64,000 nucleotides of DNA, taken from positions 124,001 to 188,000 of the forward strand of contig JADJOA010000003.1 in assembly GCA_016714005.1 (NCBI GenBank). The letters are read 5' to 3'. Made by a program: the position numbers and the translations under genes. A model generated the notes under the pieces. That model ran no database searches, was not told the DNA's origin, and was given only the letters and a program-made list of their open reading frames with translations. Source of the stretch: Bacteroidota bacterium. Lineage in GTDB: Bacteria; Bacteroidota; Bacteroidia; AKYH767-A; OLB10. Shown piece by piece: positions 1 through 7,414 of the stretch (position 1 is its first letter; each line of letters starts with the position of its first letter).

Positions 1-587
1 GCATTAGAAGAACTTTGATAATATCCTGCATAAATTGCATAGGCTGCGGCCAAAGAATTTTTATATGGAGTATTCTCCAAAACAATCACAGCCTTTTTTG
101 CATACTCAAATGCTTGGTTGTAATCTTCCATTTCTCGATTACAAGTTGCTATATTTCCATAAGCTGTCCCAATATCTTTAATTGAGTTGAGTTCAGTTGC
201 CTTGTTAAGATACTTAAGAAAATATTTTATCTGAGTTGGATAATCGCCCTTATCAAAATATGAAATTCCAAGATTGCGATAAAAAATCATTTCATATTGA
301 GCTAAAACATCCTTCTCAATTTTGTTATTGGCAAGCTTTGCAAACCGCATTGTTAATGTTAAGCCCTGAGAGGCATATTTATTCATGCTGTCAGATTCAC
401 CATATTTAAAATACTCAGCACTTAAATTCCAGTAATCCAAAAGGAGGTTTGTATCCTGTAATTTAAAAGAATTACTTTCCGGAACAACCAATAATTTTTT
501 AATGCTATCTATTGCCTCTTGTGCCTGACTGTGAAAACCTACAATACAGAATGTACATATTAAATATAATCTCATCACCTGTCTCAT
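1..587 (-). CDS. TPR-repeat protein, N-terminal part (runs off left edge)
   Basis: The gene starts at ATG 587-585 and is still open at base 1, giving about 195 residues. The N-terminus (MRQVMRLYLICTFCIVGFHS, then QAQ) is a signal peptide. The rest is alpha-helical with tetratricopeptide-like repeats (for example AYGNIATCNREMEDYNQAFE). In Bacteroidota this architecture usually precedes a membrane segment and either a histidine kinase core or a LuxR-type DNA-binding domain, but that half lies outside the window. It follows the MccB-like gene by about 60 bases on the same strand. It could be a second sensor of the peptide locus, which is inference from position only. Confidence 0.75.
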   Translation of the reverse strand, partial: MRQVMRLYLICTFCIVGFHSQAQEAIDSIKKLLVVPESNSFKLQDTNLLLDYWNLSAEYFKYGESDSMNKYASQGLTLTMRFAKLANNKIEKDVLAQYEMIFYRNLGISYFDKGDYPTQIKYFLKYLNKATELNSIKDIGTAYGNIATCNREMEDYNQAFEYAKKAVIVLENTPYKNSLAAAYAIYAGYYQSSSN

Positions 588-647
588 AATTATAATTTCC
601 TTTTACAGAATTAATGTACCAAAAATTTGCAACATCTTTAGATAACC

Positions 648-1676
648 TTAACCAAAAACCATATTCATCGTTTTAAGATCAAAAAGAATTCTTCTCTCTG
701 TTAATACAGATGGCGAAATTTCGGTAATATCCTTTATTAATTCCCATGCCGCTATGTTTGCGAGAATTGCATTGGTTGCTGCCATTGATGGTGCAATATA
801 CATTTCGTTTTGTTTACTGATTAAATTGTTTTGTAATGCGATATCATTAGACCAACTGGTAAAAATTTCTTCATAAGCCTTGGTATTATGCCCAAGTAAA
901 GGCCCTATTAAACCATGGTAAGCCATGTAACCGCATTTTAAATACTTGAACCGATATTTTTTACATAATGCCGATGCCCATAAAACAATGTCAACAGGCT
1001 TGTCTGCTGACAGTACTATATAATCAGGACTATATTCACGAATCAACTTTTCTAATTCAGATTGAGAGTTAATCTCCTTGTTCACAGTTCTTATGTTGCA
1101 ATTAGAATTTAAGTCCTTTAATCTTTGTGCAGCCGCTTCTGTTTTATGCTTGCCAATATCGGTTTCGCTAAATAATATTTGCCGGTTAAGGTTGGTTTCT
1201 TCTACCAAATCAAAATCTACCAATGTAATTTTTCCAGCGCCAGCAACGCATAAGGCTGTAGCTATAAAATTACCTATACCGCCAATTCCTAAAATAACAA
1301 TGTGCACATTGCTTAATTTTTCCTGTGCTAAATAATTATTTTCAAATTCTTGTTGAGGATTAATACTGTCAAACAATAACAACTGCCTGCTGTAACGATT
1401 CCATTTAGATTCGCTATCATCAAATAATTCTACAACTTTTAATTCAAAAAGCTTATCAAGTAATTGTTGTGGAGCATCTGAATTTAGTTGTAGTTTTTTG
1501 CCAACTTCAGTAATAAATTCTTCAGCAAGGGGTTCGTTTTGCAAACAAGATACAACTGTATTAACGATATCACCTGAAGGTAGCTTAACGCCTTCATCAA
1601 GTGTTTTAATAAAATCTGCAATGCCATTTTTTTCTAAAATGTGCAGGTATTGCTTTATTCTGATTTTATTTTTCAA
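648..1676 (-). CDS. MccB-like ThiF/E1-family adenylating enzyme
   Basis: This 342-residue protein has an N-terminal domain of about 90 residues without nucleotide motifs, then a Rossmann adenylation domain. Visible motifs are NRYSRQ (93-98), the ATP loop LGIGGIGN (129-136), an acidic strand end VDFD, NLNRQ (162-166), GKHKTE (175-180) and SADKP (223-227). Length, domain order and these motifs match MccB, which adenylates the C-terminal Asn of the microcin C precursor, better than ThiF or MoeB as I remember them. The zinc-binding CxxC pairs of E. coli MccB are absent. The start is TTG because no suitable ATG exists; it begins one base after the stop of the upstream gene. The operon also encodes three short peptides ending in Asn, the expected substrates. 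The function is inferred from family and context. Confidence 0.85.
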   Translation of the reverse strand: MKNKIRIKQYLHILEKNGIADFIKTLDEGVKLPSGDIVNTVVSCLQNEPLAEEFITEVGKKLQLNSDAPQQLLDKLFELKVVELFDDSESKWNRYSRQLLLFDSINPQQEFENNYLAQEKLSNVHIVILGIGGIGNFIATALCVAGAGKITLVDFDLVEETNLNRQILFSETDIGKHKTEAAAQRLKDLNSNCNIRTVNKEINSQSELEKLIREYSPDYIVLSADKPVDIVLWASALCKKYRFKYLKCGYMAYHGLIGPLLGHNTKAYEEIFTSWSNDIALQNNLISKQNEMYIAPSMAATNAILANIAAWELIKDITEISPSVLTERRILFDLKTMNMVFG

Positions 1677-1677
1677 G

Positions 1678-3216
1678 TTATTTTATCAGTTGAATTTTTT
1701 CTACCTGTTTTTTATTGTTACCAGATATTTCCATAAAATAAATTCCCGAAGCAAAATTACTCAAGTCAATGCTTGCAGTGTTTTTATTTTTGCTTGCTTG
1801 CCATGTAAAAATAACTTTACCTGATAAGTCCATAACATTAAACGAATAAACATTTTCATCTTCAAACATCTTATTGATAGTAAAAACTCCATTGGATGGA
1901 TTTGGGTAAATATTGAAATCAGAAATTATATCATCAAAATTAATCACGCGAATTTGCGAGTAACTATAATCCCCATTAAAGTCAACCTGCTTTAATCTAT
2001 AATATGAAATTCCGCTATAAGGGTTCATATCGTTGAAATAATAGTTTATTATACTGTTTGAATTACCTGCACCATCAACAACAGCAATTTCTTCAAAATT
2101 AATTCCGTTTTTACTCCGCAGTAAAACAAAATAATCGTTATTTATTTCTGATGCCGTTGACCAAGTGCAATTTACCATTGTCTTATTCTTTAGCTCAGCA
2201 TTAAAACTTAAAAGTTCTACAGGTAATGGGTTTGATTGCATGGCAATAGCCCATGTGGCTCCTTCCATAAGTAGTATATTTTGTGCTACATATGCTGGCA
2301 AGAAAACACTTTGTGCTGTTGGATTACTTTGTCCTGGTAATGCAGCATCCCATCCTAAATTAGTTGTATTCCATTTTTGTGCGCGCATATTAATATTGCC
2401 ATTTGCAGCATTTTCAGAAGGAGCATAATTAAAATAATAATCAGCTGATGTACACTTTTGCTCAATATGCCAAAACCTATCTACTGTATGGGCACTATTA
2501 TCGTTACCCAATAAATCGTTAACGTGAATAACCGAAGCAGGTGTAAATGGGAATGGCGTATTATCTGGCATAGATTGATAAGTAGAAACACGTATTGATG
2601 AAGAACTTGTTCCACCAGGAACTGTGGATGGAATCATTGTAAAAGAAAAAAACACACTTTCACCCAAATTATTTCCAAATGGTATGGTATGAATACCCTG
2701 CTGCCCAACTGACATCCACCACACTTTAGAGCTATTATCAACATCTTCACTTAATATGTATCCTGAAGTACGTGTAATTGCCAACGTCCCCGGGTTTTTT
2801 ATTCTCAGTTCGTTTGCGTTTAAATCAAGTATAGCATTGTTTAAATTTAAACGCCCTGCTGAAAAAAGCCCACCGGTTTCTGCATCAACCATCATTGTTT
2901 TGGTTCCATTAAACAAATTCAGGTTGTTAAATAGTGTAGCATCTGTTCCGTTAATTAATTGATTAAGTCCATTCATTACCACAGTACCTGATGATGCTCC
3001 AAAAATGTTGTTACCCGAATTGTTTGTCCAATTGCCCGTTAAATCTATTACTCCACTGTTATCAATAATAGTTGATGAGTTGTGTTGCACATCGCCTTTT
3101 ATTGTAAGCTGTGTTCCTGATTCAATCGTAAACAAAATGTTTTCGCAAGATAATAGCTGAGCTACTCCATAATTAATCTGTAGAAGAAATGAGGTTGCAA
3201 TTATAGTTCGCAGCAT
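1678..3216 (-). CDS. Secreted protein with T9SS C-terminal sorting domain, inside the peptide operon
   Basis: This 512-residue protein starts with a signal peptide (MLRTIIATSFLLQINYGVAQ). Residues of about 25-120 form a repetitive, Asn/Thr/Gly-rich beta region (GTQLTIKGDVQHNSSTI, GVIDLTGNWTNNSG), probably a beta-helix. After PVELLSF comes a fibronectin-like module, and the end is a type A T9SS sorting domain (YPNPSNGVFTI and GIYFMEISGNNKKQ near the C-terminus). It should cross the outer membrane through the T9SS and be surface-attached or released. The ATG lies 6 bases after the stop of the third peptide gene, and the MccB-like gene begins one base after its stop, so it is embedded in the peptide operon. 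I do not recognise a catalytic function. Confidence 0.88.
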   Translation of the reverse strand: MLRTIIATSFLLQINYGVAQLLSCENILFTIESGTQLTIKGDVQHNSSTIIDNSGVIDLTGNWTNNSGNNIFGASSGTVVMNGLNQLINGTDATLFNNLNLFNGTKTMMVDAETGGLFSAGRLNLNNAILDLNANELRIKNPGTLAITRTSGYILSEDVDNSSKVWWMSVGQQGIHTIPFGNNLGESVFFSFTMIPSTVPGGTSSSSIRVSTYQSMPDNTPFPFTPASVIHVNDLLGNDNSAHTVDRFWHIEQKCTSADYYFNYAPSENAANGNINMRAQKWNTTNLGWDAALPGQSNPTAQSVFLPAYVAQNILLMEGATWAIAMQSNPLPVELLSFNAELKNKTMVNCTWSTASEINNDYFVLLRSKNGINFEEIAVVDGAGNSNSIINYYFNDMNPYSGISYYRLKQVDFNGDYSYSQIRVINFDDIISDFNIYPNPSNGVFTINKMFEDENVYSFNVMDLSGKVIFTWQASKNKNTASIDLSNFASGIYFMEISGNNKKQVEKIQLIK

Positions 3217-3222
3217 GTATCT

Positions 3223-3384
3223 TTAATTTCTATCCCACCCACCCCTTAACAATAGATTATTATCATTATTGGTTTCTGCTTTAATTTCTGTTTTAACAGG
3301 CTTGGGGCTGTTAGCTTCTTGCGGGCTCTCATTATTATAAGAGATAATGGATGCAATAAAAATGATAAGAGGTTCTATTAGCAT
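3223..3384 (-). CDS. Short precursor peptide C, ends LRGGWDRN
   Basis: This 53-codon gene (ATG 3384-3382, TAA 3225-3223) was found by comparison with its two neighbours. It has a hydrophobic N-terminus (MLIEPLIIFIASIISYN), a variable polar middle rich in N, E, K and P, and the end LLLRGGWDRN. The first and last segments are nearly the same in the two peptides upstream, whereas the middles do not align. That pattern fits a family of precursors with a conserved leader and a conserved C-terminal modification site. The terminal Asn is what an MccB-type enzyme adenylates. The downstream T9SS gene begins 6 bases after the stop. It has no cysteine, so disulfide- or lanthionine-type maturation is unlikely. 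Confidence 0.8.
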   Translation of the reverse strand: MLIEPLIIFIASIISYNNESPQEANSPKPVKTEIKAETNNDNNLLLRGGWDRN

Positions 3385-3445
3385 ATTATTTGTATTTTAT
3401 ATTGTGTTTGAACATGAATGATGATTACAACAAAACTGTGCTTGC

Positions 3446-3601
3446 CTAATTATGGTCCCAGCCTCCGCGTAACATATAGTTTTTATCCTGTGTGTTTGTT
3501 TGAGGGGCAATTTGCTTCTTGGTCTCATTACTGGTTTCTGCTACATTAAGTGGAGCGTTAAGTGTAATTACAGTTGCCATAAAGATGATTATTGGCTCCA
3601 T
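3446..3601 (-). CDS. Short precursor peptide B, ends LRGGWDHN
   Basis: This 51-codon gene (ATG 3601-3599, TAG 3448-3446) is the middle copy of three tandem paralogues. The N-terminus is MEPIIIFMATVITLNAPLN, the middle is polar (ETSNETKKQ and a Gln/Thr stretch), and the C-terminus is YMLRGGWDHN. The start is fixed by alignment with the ME[PS]LIIF beginnings of the other two copies. It contains no cysteine. It lies 34 bases after the stop of peptide A and 61 bases before peptide C, with no terminator visible, so all three should be co-transcribed. Confidence 0.8.
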   Translation of the reverse strand: MEPIIIFMATVITLNAPLNVAETSNETKKQIAPQTNTQDKNYMLRGGWDHN

Positions 3602-3635
3602 ATTATTTACGTTTTTTATGAGTGTTGTAATAAAT

Positions 3636-3797
3636 TTAGTTGTAATCCCAGCCTCCTCTTAAATTACTGGTACTGATGCAGGCAGTAACTTCTTCCTTTT
3701 CCTTACCTTGTATTTTACTTTTAGTTTGATTGCCGGTTGAATAAGTTGCTGTGTTCAAACTAACAACTGCTGAGATGAAAATGATGAGTGATTCCAT
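3636..3797 (-). CDS. Short precursor peptide A, ends LRGGWDYN
   Basis: This is the first gene of the operon, 53 codons (ATG 3797-3795, TAA 3638-3636). The N-terminus is MESLIIFISAVVSLNTATY, the middle is Lys/Glu-rich (KIQGKEKEEV), and the end is SNLRGGWDYN. An in-frame start 17 codons upstream exists, but the shared beginning of the three copies and the promoter position favour this ATG. The likely -7 box (3824-3817) is about 20 bases upstream and the palindromic operator (3861-3850) just beyond that. Only the third residue of the WDxN end varies among copies (Y, H, R). This resembles a family of related products rather than simple gene duplication. Confidence 0.82.
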   Translation of the reverse strand: MESLIIFISAVVSLNTATYSTGNQTKSKIQGKEKEEVTACISTSNLRGGWDYN

Positions 3798-3816
3798 TTT
3801 ATTAATTTTAATGGCG

Positions 3817-3824
3817 TAAAAGTA
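3817..3824 (-). promoter_or_regulatory. -7 box of the peptide operon
   Basis: On the minus strand the sequence is TACTTTTA, one base from the Bacteroidota -7 consensus TAnnTTTG. It is about 20 bases upstream of peptide A. The centre of the palindrome at 3850-3861 is 31.5 bases upstream of its first base. Confidence 0.5.
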
Positions 3825-3849
3825 CTTTTGAAAAAAGGGTATGTACATA

Positions 3850-3861
3850 CCACTTTAGTGG
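3850..3861. promoter_or_regulatory. Palindromic operator 1, CCACTTTAGTGG
   Basis: A 12-bp inverted repeat (CCAC, 4-base spacer, GTGG). On the minus strand it reads CCACTAAAGTGG. The same element occurs at 4613-4624 and 7326-7337. It would be centred near -42 of the peptide promoter, the usual place for a LuxR-type activator. The response regulator encoded beside it is the natural candidate to bind. Confidence 0.6.
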
Positions 3862-3940
3862 AAGGTTAAAGAGCAAAGGCAGATTATAGGCACACACGGA
3901 TGCAAATAACAGGAGTGCCTTAGGCTCTAAAGAAAATAAG

Positions 3941-3948
3941 TATGTTTG
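3941..3948 (+). promoter_or_regulatory. -7 box of the response regulator gene
   Basis: TATGTTTG is an exact match to the Bacteroidota -7 consensus TAnnTTTG, 34 bases upstream of the response regulator ATG. No palindrome lies at the activator distance, so this gene is probably not under the same control as the peptide operon. Confidence 0.5.
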
Positions 3949-3981
3949 TGGAGCATATATATATTGAGGCAGTAAAAGTCT

Positions 3982-4608
3982 ATGATACAACTTGCCATTG
4001 TTGAAGACGATAAAGAAATTCTTCAGTCGCTTATTAATTTAATTAGCGAGGACAAAGAAATTGTTGTTGTAAATAAATTTTGTAATGCTGAAGACCTGAT
4101 TTCAAATTTTACCGATTTAAATGCCGATGTTGTTTTAATGGATATTGGATTACCTGGGAAAAACGGAATACAAGCAGTTGCTGAACTGAAACCCAAAAAA
4201 CCGCATGTTCAGTTCGTTATGTGTACAATTTACGATGATGAACAAAAAGTTTTTGACGCTCTTTGTGTTGGCGCTACTGGATACATACTAAAAAATTCCT
4301 CACCGTCTGAATTGTCAGAAGCTATAAAAATTGTTTACAGAGGAGGGAGTATGATGTCGGCAACCATTGCAAGAAAAGTGGTTGAGTCATTTCAAAAAAG
4401 AAAAGTACAGGCAAATGAAGCGGCAAACCTTTCTCCAAAGCAATGGGAAATTTTAAATTACCTTGACCAGGGGTTTCGTTACAAAGAAATAGCTGATAAG
4501 ATGAACCTGTCTTTTGAAACAGTAAGAACCTATTGCCGTAATATCTATGACGTGTTGCAAGTTCATTCGCGTACTGATGCTTTGAATAAAGTTTTTCCGA
4601 AAAATTAA
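3982..4608 (+). CDS. NarL/LuxR-family response regulator
   Basis: This 208-residue protein has an N-terminal receiver domain with the acidic pocket (E8, D9, D10), phospho-acceptor D54 in VLMDIGLPGKNG, and the conserved Lys in GYILKNSSPSEL. A LuxR-type helix-turn-helix follows at about residues 145-205 (LSPKQWEILNYLDQGFRYKE, then IADKMNLSFETVRTYCRNIY). It is divergent from the peptide operon and followed by a TPR sensor kinase, its probable partner. The palindrome CCAC(A/T)AAAGTGG upstream of three neighbouring promoters fits the short dyads bound by LuxR-type dimers. I infer that it activates the peptide operon, the kinase gene and the tail-fibre gene. Confidence 0.92.
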   Translation: MIQLAIVEDDKEILQSLINLISEDKEIVVVNKFCNAEDLISNFTDLNADVVLMDIGLPGKNGIQAVAELKPKKPHVQFVMCTIYDDEQKVFDALCVGATGYILKNSSPSELSEAIKIVYRGGSMMSATIARKVVESFQKRKVQANEAANLSPKQWEILNYLDQGFRYKEIADKMNLSFETVRTYCRNIYDVLQVHSRTDALNKVFPKN

Positions 4609-4612
4609 ATAC

Positions 4613-4624
4613 CCACAAAAGTGG
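4613..4624. promoter_or_regulatory. Palindromic operator 2, CCACAAAAGTGG
   Basis: An inverted repeat between the response regulator stop and the kinase start, with the same arms as operators 1 and 3. Its centre is 30.5 bases upstream of the first base of the kinase -7 box. It shares the longer string CCCACAAAAGTGGA with operator 3. Confidence 0.6.
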
Positions 4625-4648
4625 AGAACACATTTTATTCTCATAACT

Positions 4649-4656
4649 TACTTTTG
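4649..4656 (+). promoter_or_regulatory. -7 box of the sensor kinase gene
   Basis: TACTTTTG is an exact TAnnTTTG match, 15 bases before the GTG start of the kinase gene. With operator 2 upstream, it indicates the kinase has its own regulated promoter rather than relying on read-through from the response regulator. Confidence 0.6.
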
Positions 4657-4671
4657 CAAAAAAAATAAAAC

Positions 4672-6739
4672 GTGCGTATAACGATTTTAAATCTCTGCCT
4701 GTTTATACTTTTATCATTTTCATTTACAACCTATGCTCAGGAAAAGGATGCTGTAGATATTTTAGTAAACAGCTCCTCCATTGATACAGTTATGAGTAGT
4801 CAATTACTAAAATTAAGCAAATCTCTTTTTGCAAAGGGTAATTATAACTTAGCCATAAAAGCCGCCACTAGTGCTCTGTCTATCTACAAAAGTAAAAATA
4901 ATTTAAACGGACAGTATAATGCTTATGAACGCCTTGCATCTATTGCTGTAAAAACAAATGACAGTGCAAGAGCGCATAACTATTTTTCACATATGAGAGA
5001 AATTGGCAATGCCACACATAACGAAAAATATACTAACGCTGCAAATTTCTTTTTAGCTAAAATGCATTATCAGTTTGGCAACTTTGCGTACGCAGATTCA
5101 CTATCACAAATAGTAGTAAGCAAAGGCATATTGCTTCATGATAGTTCCCTTGTTGCTAAAACGTACATTCAAATTGCAAACATTCACTTAAAAAAAGGAG
5201 AGTACAAGCCCGCAGGTGAAAATTACTTTAAAGCATTAAAAATTGCAGAATCGCTTTCCGACTCCACTGCCATGTCTGTTTGTTACACCAATCTTGGTAC
5301 CATTAACCGCTTTCTTAATAATTGTGATGTAGCAGTTGTTTATCATAAGAAGGGACTGCAATTGAGCATTATGTCATCCAACTATCAGGGAATTGCCGAT
5401 GGGTACACTACACTTGGTGGTAGTTACAGTTGTGCCAACAAGCACGACTCATCTATTGTTTCGTATAAAAATTCTGTGCCTTATTATTTGCAGCTTCAAA
5501 GCTTTGAAAAACTAACTACTTCATATTCCAACCTTGCTGCGGTTTACCAGATAATACAGCAGTTAGATTCTTGCTTGCACTATCATCGGCTTGCAAAAGA
5601 AACTGCTGCAAGCACAGTTGACAGTTCCATGCTGGGTAATATTGTTTGGAATTATGGCGATGCCTTGTTTGCAAAATACAATGCTACCGGCTCAACCATA
5701 TTTCTTGATGAGGCATTTCAAAATTTTAAAACATCAGAATACATTGCAAATAAATTTAATTTGCATTCTTTGAAGATTTATGCCTATAAGAGTTTGGCAA
5801 AGGTGCATGAAATTAAAAAGAATCCTCAGCAGGAATTATATTACCTAAAACTGTACAATAGCGCCAACGATTCTGTTCTTGCATCCAACTACACTAATCA
5901 AATTGCAGAAATGCAAACCATGTACGAAACCGAAAAAAAAGAAACCGAAATTCAAAAACTCAGCACCGAAAAATTATTAGATGCTGAAAAAATTGCGCGT
6001 CAAAAAACATTAAACTATTCTTTATTAACAGTAGCTGCATTAAGATTAATTGCTGGCATATTAATTTTTAGAAATGTTCAGAAAAAAAGAATTGCAGAAA
6101 AACAAATTGCTGTGCTTGAAAAACAAAATGCTATTGAAACCATGCGCAGTAAAATTGCAAGCGATGTGCATGACGATATGGGAGCCAACCTTACCAAGCT
6201 TGGATTAAATGCACAACAACTAATTTCAAAATCATTATCAGGAGAACAAAAACAATTAGCCGAAAAAATTTCACTTCAATCAAAAGAAGTGATTACCGGT
6301 ATGCGAGAAATTATTTGGGCCAGTAATCCGGCAAACGATAATTTAAAAAGCATGCTGGGTTTTATGCGTCAGTATATTGACCGGTTTTTTGATGGAACCA
6401 ACATTCAGCCTGGTAGTAAATTTTCCGAATAACATTGGTGAAGTTACTTTGCATCCCGAAGTTAGGCGAAACTTGTTTTTGATATTAAAAGAATCTTTAA
6501 ACAATGCTGTTAAATATTCAGGCACCAACAAAATTGATATTGACTTTAACAACGAAAACGAAAATTTCAATTTGAATATTAAAGATTACGGCAAAGGCAT
6601 TGATGATAAATATAAAGATGACTTTAGCAACGGTTTGCGTAATATGCAAATACGCGCACGGCAAATAAATGCGCTTCTAAAATTAACGTCTTCTCCTGGA
6701 AGCGGTGTTCAGATTTTAATTGAGGGAAAATTGTATTAG
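4672..6739 (+). CDS. TPR-containing sensor histidine kinase (one frameshift)
   Basis: The start is GTG 4672, with a signal peptide (MRITILNLCLFILLSFSFTT). About 350 periplasmic residues of TPR helices follow, then a coiled-coil stretch, a membrane segment (LLTVAALRLIAGILIF) and a HisKA_3 domain with phospho-acceptor His500 in IASDVHDDMGAN. The frame is lost between about 6405 and 6432. It resumes with the HATPase domain (NNAVKYSG N-box, DYGKGID G1, GLRNMQIRARQI), ending at 6739. Both halves read as one typical NarL-partner kinase of about 688 residues, so I treat the break as a sequencing indel. It should phosphorylate the regulator encoded just upstream. The ligand of the TPR region is unknown. 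Confidence 0.88.
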
Positions 6740-6763
6740 TGAGTTGCTTAGAGTACTACAACA

Positions 6764-7258
6764 CTACTTAAACCGAAATACAGCAAACAGTGCGCACACA
6801 AATGCGGTAATTGAGGCAATAGTTCTTATGAGGTGAAATTGGTTCCACGTAATTTCAAATGCTTTTCTCATTGTTGTTACTTCCTCCGGCATTGCCTTTG
6901 CTACATCAAACTCCTTCAATAAGTTATTTAATGGAATGTTTCCAAAAAATGTTACACAAATGACTCCGATCAAATAAATTAAACACGCTATCAACATAAA
7001 ATAGAACGACTTCATACACCCTTGCCTAAACAAATCATAGGAGCTAACAGGAAAAAGAAAAAGCAATCCTATAAAACAAACAATAAAAAGAGGATTAATT
7101 ATAGACACTTTAATTGTTTGCATCGCTTTTACATACTCAGCGTCTGTCAATGCTTTTAAACCATTATTTACAGAAACCTGGTATGAAAATAATAAGCCGG
7201 CAATAAGTCCCGCGAAAACCACAGTAACGAACATTAAAGCATTTTGAAGCGGTTGCAT
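6764..7258 (-). CDS. DUF1772-like membrane protein
   Basis: This 164-residue protein starts at ATG 7258 (MQPLQNALMFVTVVFAGLIA). There are four hydrophobic segments: near the N-terminus, about residues 55-75, 80-105 and at the C-terminal end. The spacing and the conserved TWNQFHLIRTIAS helix resemble the DUF1772 (anthrone oxygenase-like) family. The biochemical role of its bacterial members is not established. The gene has its own consensus -7 box (7288-7281). The palindrome 7326-7337 lies further upstream between it and the divergent tail-fibre gene. Confidence 0.75.
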   Translation of the reverse strand: MQPLQNALMFVTVVFAGLIAGLLFSYQVSVNNGLKALTDAEYVKAMQTIKVSIINPLFIVCFIGLLFLFPVSSYDLFRQGCMKSFYFMLIACLIYLIGVICVTFFGNIPLNNLLKEFDVAKAMPEEVTTMRKAFEITWNQFHLIRTIASITAFVCALFAVFRFK

Positions 7259-7280
7259 TTCTTTATTTGTTATTAGGCAA

Positions 7281-7288
7281 CAAATATA
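7281..7288 (-). promoter_or_regulatory. -7 box of the DUF1772 gene
   Basis: The minus strand reads TATATTTG, an exact TAnnTTTG match, 22 bases upstream of the ATG. Operator 3 is centred 43.5 bases upstream, about 13 bases further away than at the three aligned promoters. Its effect here is uncertain. Confidence 0.45.
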
Positions 7289-7325
7289 GCCAAGTACGAC
7301 CTCAATGCCACACCATATCAAAGAC

Positions 7326-7337
7326 CCACAAAAGTGG
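7326..7337. promoter_or_regulatory. Palindromic operator 3, CCACAAAAGTGG
   Basis: This 12-bp inverted repeat is identical to operator 2 and lies between divergent genes. Its centre is 30.5 bases upstream of the -7-like box CATATTTG (7362-7369) of the tail-fibre gene, the same spacing as at the kinase promoter. Confidence 0.6.
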
Positions 7338-7361
7338 ATTGTAAAGGTTATGTGTTCAAAA

Positions 7362-7369
7362 CATATTTG
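7362..7369 (+). promoter_or_regulatory. -7 box of the tail-fibre gene
   Basis: CATATTTG is one base from the consensus TAnnTTTG and lies 45 bases upstream of the ATG. The weak first position and the operator at activator distance suggest a promoter that needs help from a bound regulator. Confidence 0.45.
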
Positions 7370-7414
7370 CGGTGTCAAATCAAAAAAAGTATAATAATTA
7401 AAATTTAAAAAGAA

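Noticed and set aside
3223..3797. Ubiquitin-like modifiers, because the peptides contain LRGG and an E1-like enzyme is present
   Set aside because: The peptides are 51-53 residues with a hydrophobic start and low-complexity middle, not a beta-grasp fold. No E2, E3 or JAB protease gene is near, and all end in Asn rather than Gly.
3223..3797. Lanthipeptide or disulfide bacteriocin precursors
   Set aside because: Two of the three peptides have no Cys and the third has one outside the conserved end. No lanthionine synthetase or disulfide enzyme is adjacent.
3808..3990. 60-codon minus-strand frame overlapping the operator and the regulator start
   Set aside because: It covers the promoter region and palindrome of the peptide operon, has no relation to the peptide family and no recognisable content.
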